From NCBI GenBank assembly GCA_046331705.1, contig JAXLQJ010000001.1, positions 124,001-188,000 on the forward strand: a stretch of DNA of 64,000 nt, in the 5' to 3' direction. The notes under the pieces are model-generated. The model saw nothing but the letters and a program-made list of their open reading frames with translations, made no database searches and was not told the DNA's origin. This document shows, piece after piece, positions 17,469 to 25,412 of the stretch. This DNA is from JADJOY01 sp046331705 [NCBI: bacterium]. GTDB lineage: Bacteria > JADJOY01. A program made the position numbers and the translations under genes. Positions within the stretch are counted from its first letter, which is position 1. Each line of letters opens with the position of its first letter.

Positions 17469-19493
17469 TCAGCGGACGCGAATGGGCGTCGCGCGTAGCG
17501 GGGCGCCGGCATGTGGGTATTGGAAGAACGTGATCTCGCCGGGCGCTGTCGCCACCACGCCCACCTGACCGGGCGAGAGCTCTTGTGGCGGCTTGGCCAC
17601 GTAGGCGCGTTGGTTGCGATTGAGCGGATTGTCCTCGTCGCGATGCTTGGACAGAACCCATGCGACGACCTCCTGCTCGCGAACCAGATCGCCGGCGCCA
17701 GCGCGAGCGGAACGCGTCGCGGGGGCCGCCGCGGCAAGCTGGCGGCGCAACGATTCGGCTTTCCTCATCAGCGCGACCAGCTCGTGTCGCCGCCCCGATC
17801 GATCCGCGCCGACGCTCCGCGCAGCGAGGTCCGCGAGATCGTCGAAGGTCGCGGCCCCCTTGTGCGTGGAGTCGCGTAGCAGCATCCCGAATCCCGCCAC
17901 GGCAGCGGCGAATCGCAGGTCGTCGCTCGCCGAATCGAGCGCACGCCCGTCGTCGACCACGGGCAGCTCGATCTCGTCGCTGGTATCGCCGTCCGGCTCC
18001 TTCCAGCGCAGCTTCACGTCGAGCATCTCGCCCGCGCCGACGTGGTTGGCGTCCACGAGCGGCCGCGGGTAGCGCAGCGGATCGACGCTCGCGGCGCCCA
18101 CAGGAAAGCCGCGCGGAACCACCTCGTAGAGCGCGGTCACGCGGTGCCCGGCACCGATCTCGCCGGCGTCCTTGCGGTCATCGTCGAAGTCTTGCTTCGC
18201 GAGCGTGCGATTCTCGTAGCCGAGGAGCCGGTAGGCCTCCACCACCTCGGGGTTCCATTCGACCTGGATCTTCACGTCCTTGGCGACGGTGACCAGCGTG
18301 CCCATGAGCTCCTCGCTCAGCGCCTTGCGCGCTTCGCTCGGCCCGTCGAGGTAGGCGTAGTTTCCATTCCCCTCGTCTGCGAGCTCCTCGAGCTGAGAGT
18401 CCTTGAGATTCTCGGTTCCCACGCCGAGGACGGTCAGAAACACGCCGCTCCGCGCCTCCTCGCGAATCAGCGCAACGAGCTCGTCTCGGCTGGTGGTGCC
18501 GACGTTGAAGTCGCCGTCGGTCGCGAGGATCACGCGGTTCACTCCACCGGGGACGTAGCTCGCTTTCGCCATCTGATAGGCGAGTCGGATACCCGATGCC
18601 CCGTTCGTCGAGCCGCCTGCAGCGAGGCTGTCGATGGCGCGATCGATCTCGCGATGCTCCGCGCCCGAAGTCGGCGGCAGCGCGAGCCCCGAGGCACCCG
18701 CATAGACCACGATCGCGATGCGGTCGCGAGCGTCGAGCGATTCCACGAGAAGCTTCATCGCGTCTCGAACCAACGGCAGCTTGTCGGGAGGCGCCATCGA
18801 GCCCGATACGTCGAGCAGGAAGACCAAGCTCGCGGCGGCGCGCTCGCGCCGGTCGATCGACTTGGCGCGCAGGCCGAGCCTCACCAAGCGGTGCGCGCTC
18901 GACCACGGCGCGGACGTCACTTCCGTCGAGAGCGCGAACGGCCGGCCGTCGGTCGGCTGCGGGTATGTGTAGTCGAAGTAATTGACGAGCTCTTCGATTC
19001 GCACGGCGCCGCGCGGGGGCAAGCGCCCGTGATCGAGGAAGCGCCGAACGTTGGCATAGGAAGCCGTGTCGACGTCGATCGAGAACGTGGAAAGCGGCTC
19101 GACGCGCGGCGAGACGAATTCGTTCTCGTCGAGCGAGTCGTAGGCCTCGGCGTTTCCAGCCGTCGACGGGAACGGCAGCTGCACGGCCGGGAGCGGCGGC
19201 ACGGCGCTCGGGTCGGTCGCTTGCGAGGCGCGCTGGGCCTCGCGCAGCGCATCGGAATCGACCACTCCAACCGTTCCGGTCCCTCCATGGAGCGCGCCGT
19301 CGAGCTCGTTGGCGACCTCGCCACTCAGCGCCACGTAGAGGTTGTCGCTGGTCGCATGGCGGGCGCTTTCGCGCGCGCCGAGCAGCCGTGGGATCGAGAT
19401 CGCCGCCAGCAGGCAGCCGATGCCGATCGGAACGACCCACAGGAGCACCCGTCCGCCGCCAACCCGACCGGCGCGTCTCGTCGTCGATGCCAT
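17469..19493 (-). CDS. von Willebrand factor type A protein, YfbK-like, with N-terminal membrane anchor
   Basis: A 674-residue protein anchored by one N-terminal hydrophobic segment (about 16-38), after which the chain is presumably periplasmic. It resembles the YfbK family: an N-terminal conserved block (TFSIDVDTASYANVRRFL...GAVRIEELVNYFDYTYP), a VWA domain with a complete MIDAS (DVSGSMAPPDK, T at GGSTNG, ATDGDFNVG), and a C-terminal DUF3520-type block (LRFAAAVAGFGMLLRDS). VWA domains bind proteins through a metal ion. The ATG at 19493 was chosen for GGGAG 7 bases upstream. The end of the anchor (IPRLLGARESAR) resembles the mature part of type IV pilins. Partner unknown. Confidence 0.88.
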   Translation of the reverse strand: MASTTRRAGRVGGGRVLLWVVPIGIGCLLAAISIPRLLGARESARHATSDNLYVALSGEVANELDGALHGGTGTVGVVDSDALREAQRASQATDPSAVPPLPAVQLPFPSTAGNAEAYDSLDENEFVSPRVEPLSTFSIDVDTASYANVRRFLDHGRLPPRGAVRIEELVNYFDYTYPQPTDGRPFALSTEVTSAPWSSAHRLVRLGLRAKSIDRRERAAASLVFLLDVSGSMAPPDKLPLVRDAMKLLVESLDARDRIAIVVYAGASGLALPPTSGAEHREIDRAIDSLAAGGSTNGASGIRLAYQMAKASYVPGGVNRVILATDGDFNVGTTSRDELVALIREEARSGVFLTVLGVGTENLKDSQLEELADEGNGNYAYLDGPSEARKALSEELMGTLVTVAKDVKIQVEWNPEVVEAYRLLGYENRTLAKQDFDDDRKDAGEIGAGHRVTALYEVVPRGFPVGAASVDPLRYPRPLVDANHVGAGEMLDVKLRWKEPDGDTSDEIELPVVDDGRALDSASDDLRFAAAVAGFGMLLRDSTHKGAATFDDLADLAARSVGADRSGRRHELVALMRKAESLRRQLAAAAPATRSARAGAGDLVREQEVVAWVLSKHRDEDNPLNRNQRAYVAKPPQELSPGQVGVVATAPGEITFFQYPHAGAPLRATPIRVR

Positions 19494-19724
19494 CGCGCAC
19501 CTCCCGCGTGCGATGCATCGCAACGAGAGTGCCGCGCAACGATCGCGGAAAACTCGCGTGATCTCGGCGTTGCCGCGGCGCTCGCGGCGCTCGGCGATGC
19601 CGACGACGGTAGGCGGCTACCGACCTGCGAATGCCGCTTCCCACCACCGCGGCGTTCGCCGTCGTGGCCACGCTGGAGCACGCGCCGACGTCTCGGGTGG
19701 GCCTCGCTCGCGCGTCGGAGCGGT

Positions 19725-19955
19725 TCAGCAGCAGCGGGGCGCTCGGCCCTTGCGCTCGAAGAAGTCGCGGACGAACTCGCGCTTGGTGACGCGGGGCGGG
19801 TGGCCGGCGGCGCGGCAATGGTCGAGGTAGGCGTCGTAATCGGGCGCGCCCACGACTTGGCGGAAGGCGCGCATCCAGCGGGCGAACCGGCGCTGCCGAG
19901 CAGGTTGCGCTGCGCGCGGGAGCGTGACGTCGTCGTCTGCAACCACGGCCGTCAC
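19725..19955 (-). CDS. YbdD/YjiX-family (DUF466) small protein
   Basis: A 76-residue protein of the YbdD/YjiX family, the usual companion of CstA/BtsT pyruvate transporters and needed for transport in enterobacteria. The signature VGAPDYDAYLDHCRAAGHPP followed by REFVRDFFERK is clear. The GTG at 19955 overlaps the cstA stop (GTGA), so the pair is translationally coupled. The C-terminal CC (RAPRCC) matches other members. Confidence 0.88.
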   Translation of the reverse strand: MTAVVADDDVTLPRAAQPARQRRFARWMRAFRQVVGAPDYDAYLDHCRAAGHPPRVTKREFVRDFFERKGRAPRCC

Positions 19956-21985
19956 TCGATCGCGAGCGTGGTCTCGACGTAGGGCGCTTCGCGTACGGTG
20001 GCAGGCTTGCGTTGCAGCACCACCAAGAGCCATTCGCGCACCGAGGCCACGATCACGAGCGCGGTGACGCTCATGAACACCAGCGCCATCGTGGCGTTGA
20101 GCTTGTCGTTGAAGATGCGCCGGGCCGCGTCGGGGTCCGTCGAGCCGACGAGCGAGCTCTGGTGAGCGAGGAATCCGAGCGTGGGCAGCGGCGAGAAGAC
20201 CTTGAGGTAGCCCGCGGACATCACGACCACCAGCAGCCAGGCGAGCGGCAACAGCGTCACCCACGCGAACCGTTGCTTGCCCATCTTGATGAGCACGGTG
20301 GTGCCGACGCAGAGCGCCACGATGGCCAGCAATTGGTTGGCGATGCCGAAGAGCGGCCAGAGCGAGTTGATGCCGCCCAGCGGATCGACCACCCCCTGGT
20401 AGAGGAAATAGCCCCAGCCCGCCACCACCGCTGCGCTGGCGATCCACACTCCTGGCGCCCACGATACGTCGCCGAGCCTGGGCCACACGTGCCCCAGCAG
20501 CTCTTGCACCATGAAGCGTCCCACACGCGTGCCGGCGTCGATGGTCGTGAGGATGAAGAGCGCTTCGAACATGATCGCGAAGTGGTACCAGATCGCGGGC
20601 AGGCCGCTTCCGCCCAAGTTCTTGGTGACGCCGCCGAAGATCTGCGCGATGCCCACCGCCAACGACGGCGCGCCGCCCGCGCGCGCCACCAACGTCTTCT
20701 CGCCCATCTCGGCGGCGAGCGCCGCCATGTGCTCGGGCGTCACCACGAAACCCGCCTCGCTCAGCACGCTCGACGCGGCCACCAACGCCTTGGGTGAGGT
20801 GTTCATCTGGAAGTACACGCCGGGCTCGAGCGTGCACGCGGCGATCATCGCCATGACACCCACGAACGACTCGGTGAGCATGCCGCCGTAGCCGATGAGG
20901 CGAGCGTCGGGCTCGCGCGAGATCATCTTGGGCGTGGTCCCCGACGCCACCAGCGCGTGGAAGCCCGAGATCGCACCGCACGCGATGGTGATGAAGCAGA
21001 ACGGGAAGAGCTTGCCGGCGAAGACCGGCCCCTCGCCGAGGCGCGCGAACGGTGTGAGCGCCGGCATCTTGAGCGGCGGCAAGATGAAGAGGATCGCGAT
21101 CGCGAGCGCCACCACGGTCGCGACCTTGAGGAAGGTCGAGAGATAGTCGCGCGGCGCCAGCAGCACCCACACCGGCAGGACCGACGCCAGAAAGCCGTAG
21201 ATCATCAGCATCCAGCAGATGGACGTGGCGCTGCGCGTGAACGCCGCCGACCAGGTCGGGTGGTGGCCCACCCAGCTTCCGCCCACCAATGCCAGGATCA
21301 GCAGCGCACATCCGACGATCGACGCTTCACCCACCGCGCCGGGCCGCCACACCTTCATCCAGAAGCCCATCAACAGCGCGATGGGAATGGTGCACGCGAT
21401 CGTGAAGAGCCCCCATGGCGACTCCGCGAGCGCCTTCACCACGATCAACGCGAGCACCGCGAGCAAGATCACCATGATGAGCATGATGGCGATCATCGCG
21501 GTGAGCCCGGCGAAGCTCGAGATCTCCTCCTTCGCCATCTGGCCGAGCGATTTGCCGTCGCGCCTGAGCGACGCGAACAGAATCACGAAGTCCTGCACCG
21601 CCCCCGACAGCACCACGCCGATCACCAGCCAGAGCGTTCCCGGCAGATAGCCGAACTGCGCCGCGAGCACCGGCCCCACCAGCGGCCCGGCGCCGGCGAT
21701 GGCGGCGAAGTGGTGGCCGTAGAGCACCCATTTGTGGGTGGGCACGAAGTCCTTGCCGTTCCCGAGGCGCTCGGCCGGTGTCGCGCGCCGCGCGTCGAGA
21801 CCGAACACGCGCTCGGCGAGGAAGCGCGAGTAGAAGCGATACGCGACCGCGTACGTGCAGACCGCGGCGGTGACCAGCCAGGCCGCGCTCACGTGCTCGC
21901 CGCGGGAGAGAGCCAGGGTGGCGAACGCGACCGCGCCGAGGATGGCGACCGCGATCCAGAGAATCGTCGCGAAGACCTTGTTCAT
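19952..21985 (-). CDS. cstA: CstA-family carbon starvation / pyruvate transporter
   Basis: A 677-residue inner-membrane protein with about 16 hydrophobic segments, of the CstA/BtsT family that imports pyruvate (and possibly peptides). Landmarks: AAWLVTAAVCTYAVAYRFYS, DFVPTHKWVLYGHHFAAIAGAGPLVGP (the family hallmark) and GALKD-type loops. The ATG at 21985 lies only 7 bp from a TAGCCT -10-like box (21993-21998) and has no Shine-Dalgarno, so the mRNA may be leaderless. It is followed by the DUF466 partner. No dedicated two-component regulator is adjacent. Confidence 0.94.
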   Translation of the reverse strand: MNKVFATILWIAVAILGAVAFATLALSRGEHVSAAWLVTAAVCTYAVAYRFYSRFLAERVFGLDARRATPAERLGNGKDFVPTHKWVLYGHHFAAIAGAGPLVGPVLAAQFGYLPGTLWLVIGVVLSGAVQDFVILFASLRRDGKSLGQMAKEEISSFAGLTAMIAIMLIMVILLAVLALIVVKALAESPWGLFTIACTIPIALLMGFWMKVWRPGAVGEASIVGCALLILALVGGSWVGHHPTWSAAFTRSATSICWMLMIYGFLASVLPVWVLLAPRDYLSTFLKVATVVALAIAILFILPPLKMPALTPFARLGEGPVFAGKLFPFCFITIACGAISGFHALVASGTTPKMISREPDARLIGYGGMLTESFVGVMAMIAACTLEPGVYFQMNTSPKALVAASSVLSEAGFVVTPEHMAALAAEMGEKTLVARAGGAPSLAVGIAQIFGGVTKNLGGSGLPAIWYHFAIMFEALFILTTIDAGTRVGRFMVQELLGHVWPRLGDVSWAPGVWIASAAVVAGWGYFLYQGVVDPLGGINSLWPLFGIANQLLAIVALCVGTTVLIKMGKQRFAWVTLLPLAWLLVVVMSAGYLKVFSPLPTLGFLAHQSSLVGSTDPDAARRIFNDKLNATMALVFMSVTALVIVASVREWLLVVLQRKPATVREAPYVETTLAIE

Positions 21986-21992
21986 GGCGCGG

Positions 21993-21998
21993 AGGCTA
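21993..21998 (-). promoter_or_regulatory. TAGCCT, candidate -10 box for a leaderless cstA transcript
   Basis: Read on the minus strand, TAGCCT is separated by 7 nt from the cstA ATG, so transcription could begin at the A of the start codon. No ribosome site lies between. Confidence 0.4.
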
Positions 21999-22148
21999 CG
22001 CCCGTGATCCCCCTCGATCAACCGCGGCAGCGCGCCGTGGCGGCGAACCGGCGACGAGCCCGCCCAGCGTGCGTCCGGGGGGCCGCGAGGTCGGGATCGA
22101 GCGGCGGCGTGACGGTCGGCGGGTCGCCGATCCTGCGCCGCGCCCTGA

Positions 22149-22154
22149 TACGAT
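22149..22154 (+). promoter_or_regulatory. TACGAT, candidate -10 box of the MATE gene
   Basis: Second copy of ATACGAT (22148-22154), 47 nt before the MATE ATG, in the divergent cstA/MATE gap. No clear -35 box is seen. Confidence 0.4.
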
Positions 22155-22200
22155 CGCGGGTCTCCGTGCGCGCAGCCCGCGTGCCGCGAGCGATCGAACC

Positions 22201-23583
22201 ATGAGCTTCCAGGTGTCTGCGCGCGAGGACTTGCGGCGGCTCCTCGCCATCGCGTTGCCGATCACGCTCTACCAGATCGGCAGCATGATGCTCGGCGTGG
22301 TCGACATGCTCATGGTCGGCCACGTCGGCACGGACGCGGTGGCAGCGGCATCGCTCGGCATCCTGTGGGTCAACGGCACGTGGATCCTCGGCCTCGGCAT
22401 CGTGCTGGGCGTCGATCCGCTCATCAGCCAGGCCCACGGCGCGCAGGACGGTCGCGGTGTCGCGATCGCGTTCCAGCGCGGGATCGTCGTCGCCGTGCTG
22501 GTGAGCGTGCCGATCGGCATCGCGTGGGCGTTCGCGGGCCCGGTGTTGCGGGCGCTCGGCCAGAGCGCCGATCTCGCCGCCAGCGCCCGGTACTTCGTCT
22601 GGGCGCAGATTCCGACGCTGCCGTTCTACATGGCGACCACCGCGGTGCAGATGTATCTGGTGAACCGTGGCCGACCGATACCGATCGTGATCGTGGTGGT
22701 GGTCGGCAACGCCATCAATGCGTTGCTCGATTGGGTGCTCATCTACGGCCACCTCGGCGTGCCGGCGCTCGGCCTCACCGGCAGCGGCATCGCCACGGGC
22801 ATCACGCGCTTGGTGATGTTCGCGCTGCTCGGCGGCATGGTGTGGGGGCTCAGGCTGCACGAGGGAGCGTGGATTCCCTGGGGCAAGCACGCGTTCGACG
22901 TCGCGGGCTGGAAACAGATCGCCAGGATCGGCATGCCCACGGGGATCACGTATTTCCTGGAGATCTGGGCGTTTCAGATCGCGACACTGCTCGCCGGACG
23001 GCTCGGCAAGATGGAGCTGGCGGCGCATTCGATCGTGCTCAACATGGCGTCGCTCGCCTTCATGATCCCGATGGGAATCGCCGCCGGAGCCGCCACCCGC
23101 GTCGGTCATCTCATCGGCGAGGGCGATTCGCCGCGGGCGCAGCGCACCGCGCATCTGGCGCTCTCGGTCGGCGCGCTGGCGATGGGCGGGTCCGCGTCGC
23201 TGTTCGCGATCTTCCGCCACGAGCTGCCGCGGCTCTACGGCGCCGAGCCGGCGGTGGCGGCGCTCGCCACCACCATCCTGCCGATCGCCGCCACCTTCCA
23301 GCTCTTCGACGGCACGCAAGGCGTGGGCGGCGGGATCCTGCGAGGCATGGGGCGCACCCGCCCCGCCGCACTCTTCAACTTGATCGGCTACTACGTGCTC
23401 GCGCTGCCGCTCGCGTTCGTGCTGGCGTTCCGTCAGCACATGGGGCTGACGGGGTTGTGGTGGGGCCTGGCGATGGCGCTGGCGATGATCGCCACCGCGC
23501 TCGTGATCTTCATCGTGTTGCGTGGTCCGAAGACGGTCGAATCTCGCCTCGAGGTCGCGTCCTCCGCGCCAGCGAGCGCGTGA
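22201..23583 (+). CDS. MATE-family multidrug efflux transporter
   Basis: A 460-residue, 12-segment inner-membrane antiporter of the MATE family, NorM/DinF side, which exports cationic drugs or metabolites using Na+ or H+. Family features: the duplicated six-helix halves, the first-helix motif PITLYQIGSMMLGVVDMLMVGHVG, and the second-half counterpart GMPTGITYFLEIWAFQIATLLAGRLG. The ATG at 22201 was chosen because the in-frame upstream stretch is arginine-rich and contains the promoter-like element. It stands alone, divergent from cstA and convergent with the creatininase gene (15 bp gap). Confidence 0.93.
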   Translation: MSFQVSAREDLRRLLAIALPITLYQIGSMMLGVVDMLMVGHVGTDAVAAASLGILWVNGTWILGLGIVLGVDPLISQAHGAQDGRGVAIAFQRGIVVAVLVSVPIGIAWAFAGPVLRALGQSADLAASARYFVWAQIPTLPFYMATTAVQMYLVNRGRPIPIVIVVVVGNAINALLDWVLIYGHLGVPALGLTGSGIATGITRLVMFALLGGMVWGLRLHEGAWIPWGKHAFDVAGWKQIARIGMPTGITYFLEIWAFQIATLLAGRLGKMELAAHSIVLNMASLAFMIPMGIAAGAATRVGHLIGEGDSPRAQRTAHLALSVGALAMGGSASLFAIFRHELPRLYGAEPAVAALATTILPIAATFQLFDGTQGVGGGILRGMGRTRPAALFNLIGYYVLALPLAFVLAFRQHMGLTGLWWGLAMALAMIATALVIFIVLRGPKTVESRLEVASSAPASA

Positions 23584-23598
23584 CGGTGCGGGCGTCGC

Positions 23599-24612
23599 TC
23601 ACGAGCCCAGATCGAGCGCCACGGCGTCGAGCGGCACGCGCGGCGTCGCCACCAGGCCGCCCAGCGTGAGCGCTTTCATCCACGCGAAGGGAGGACGCGG
23701 CGGCGCTCCATCCTCCAGAAACACGTGGCGAGCGAGCGCTTCCACGCGCGCGAGCATCGCGTTCACGAACACGTTGCCGGCGGCAGCGCTGGCGCGATGC
23801 GGCCGGCCCGTGTAGCCCGGAAAGGGACGCAGCGCCATCCAGCCGAGGCCCGCCGCCATGACGCGTAGCTCGCCGGCGAGGCGACGGTTGCCCGCGGCGC
23901 CCATCAGGCGAGAGAGCGCGAGCAGCGCTCGCGGTGGGCGCGTGGGTGAGCACGGCGGCAGCGCGGTGTGGTCGGGCGAGACGTGCTCCGCCGCCACCGC
24001 CAGCGCCACCGAGGTCTCGAAGAACCCCGCGTGAAAGTCGTCGGGTAGGGTGCGGAACATCTCGTCGCGCTCCGCGGCGTCGGCGATCCCGGTGAACGCA
24101 GCCTCGAACCCGGTCACGTCGCCCTGGATCATCGCGTCCAGCGCGAGCACCAGGGGCGCGATGGCGCGCACTCCGTGCCGCGTCAGCCAGTCGACTCCCG
24201 CCTGGACCGCGTGGTTGTGCATCGGGCTGCCGTGAAACGTCATGAGCACCACGCGCCGCGCGCCGAGCTCGGCTGCCGAGCGACACGCCTCGATCACCGC
24301 GCGCCGCACGTCGGCGTAGGAGACGTGCCGGGTGCCGGGTCCGGTGACCGGATCGACGCCAGCCTCGAGGTCCCCGGCGAGCAGGTACGGCCCGCCGAGC
24401 CCGGCGCGATCGAGGTGCCGCGCCAGCCGCCGCGCGAACCCGTGGCTCACCACGCGGTCGTTGTGAAGCGAGAGATGCGGCCCGTGATACTCGACCGGGT
24501 TGACGCAGAGGGTGACGGGCGCGCCGCTCGCCACCAGCGCTCGCGCGCGGCGATGCGGCATCGCGAGCAGCGAAAGGGTCTCGATCCCGTCGTCGTCCGC
24601 GACGGCGTTCAC
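23599..24612 (-). CDS. Creatininase-family amidohydrolase
   Basis: A 337-residue member of the creatininase/creatinine amidohydrolase family. The metal-binding N-terminal motif is VTLCVNPVEYHGPHLSLHND (Glu, His, Asp ligands) and a second metal segment is LMTFHGSPMHN. Family members hydrolyse cyclic amides or N-formyl groups in creatinine, riboflavin-precursor and mycofactocin pathways. No such pathway gene is next to it, so the substrate is unknown. The GTG at 24612 overlaps the stop of the AcpH-like gene (GTGA). The C-terminal part after about residue 230 is longer than in simple creatininases. Confidence 0.83.
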   Translation of the reverse strand: MNAVADDDGIETLSLLAMPHRRARALVASGAPVTLCVNPVEYHGPHLSLHNDRVVSHGFARRLARHLDRAGLGGPYLLAGDLEAGVDPVTGPGTRHVSYADVRRAVIEACRSAAELGARRVVLMTFHGSPMHNHAVQAGVDWLTRHGVRAIAPLVLALDAMIQGDVTGFEAAFTGIADAAERDEMFRTLPDDFHAGFFETSVALAVAAEHVSPDHTALPPCSPTRPPRALLALSRLMGAAGNRRLAGELRVMAAGLGWMALRPFPGYTGRPHRASAAAGNVFVNAMLARVEALARHVFLEDGAPPRPPFAWMKALTLGGLVATPRVPLDAVALDLGS

Positions 24613-25322
24613 GAGGCGGCCCGGAGCGACACCGCCGGGGGCGGCGGCAGCTTCTCCTCGACCGCTCGCGCCACGTCGCCCAGCAGCTCCTCGGATCCGG
24701 GCGCCAGCTCGACGTGGAGGTCCGCGACCAGCGCCGCGAGCGGATCCATCCGATCGTCGGCCACCAGGTTGACGGCCACGCGTCCCAGCGTTCGCACCAA
24801 TCGGAAGGCGAGCCCCGCGGAGCGCGTGTAGTCGGCGAGAAAGCGCAGCTCGACGAAGCGATCGAGAAGTGTCGCGAGCTCGCGGCGCATGTCGTCGCGA
24901 TCGCTTGCGAGCGTCGCGGCGCGCTCGCGGGCGTGCTGCCCGAAATGGCCGTAGTAACGGTCCAGCAGCCCGGGATCGCCCTCGATCAGCCAGCGGTCGA
25001 GAAGCATCTCCACCAGCACGTGCGCGAACACCGTGGACCAGCGCGATTCCGCGAGCAGCGGCTCGGCGCGCTCCGCCACCAGGCTGACGCGGCGGCTGAA
25101 GATCGGATGGCGGTGGAAGGCGGCATCGGCCTGCAGGTGATGAGCGATGCCATGGGCCAGGACGTGGCCGTCGCCATCGTCGCCGGCGCGCAGCCGATCC
25201 AAGACGAGCTTCGGCAGCGGGCGCATCGAGAGATGCGGCCAGAGATCGGGCAGCGCGGCGCCCAGGTACACGAGCGGCGGCGCGTCCGGACCCAGCACCC
25301 ACGCGTGCGAGAGGAAGTTCAC
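24609..25322 (-). CDS. AcpH-like (acyl-carrier-protein phosphodiesterase-related) protein
   Basis: A 237-residue protein. Its N-terminus MNFLSHAWVLG...VYLGAALPDLW and the segment AHGIAHHLQADAAFHRHPIF resemble ACP phosphodiesterase (AcpH), an HD-type metalloenzyme that removes the phosphopantetheine arm of ACP. The match is by pattern only and the middle is divergent, so hydrolase function is inference. ATG 25322 starts the gene, which runs away from the divergent HerA-like gene, and it is translationally coupled to the downstream creatininase gene. Alternative: a generic zinc-dependent phospholipase-C/AcpH superfamily protein. Confidence 0.6.
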   Translation of the reverse strand: MNFLSHAWVLGPDAPPLVYLGAALPDLWPHLSMRPLPKLVLDRLRAGDDGDGHVLAHGIAHHLQADAAFHRHPIFSRRVSLVAERAEPLLAESRWSTVFAHVLVEMLLDRWLIEGDPGLLDRYYGHFGQHARERAATLASDRDDMRRELATLLDRFVELRFLADYTRSAGLAFRLVRTLGRVAVNLVADDRMDPLAALVADLHVELAPGSEELLGDVARAVEEKLPPPPAVSLRAAS

Positions 25323-25384
25323 GAGCCAGTCCTACAACACCGTGACCGAGGCGCAAAGCGAACCGCACGGTGCGGACGTGCTGC

Positions 25385-25390
25385 TACTCT
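25385..25390 (+). promoter_or_regulatory. TACTCT, candidate -10 box of the HerA-like gene
   Basis: TACTCT lies 22 nt before the ATG at 25413, followed by GAGGAG at about 25400-25405. It fits the TAnnnT pattern seen upstream of many genes in this window. Confidence 0.35.
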
Positions 25391-25412
25391 CGCGGGTCGA
25401 GGAGATCCGCCG

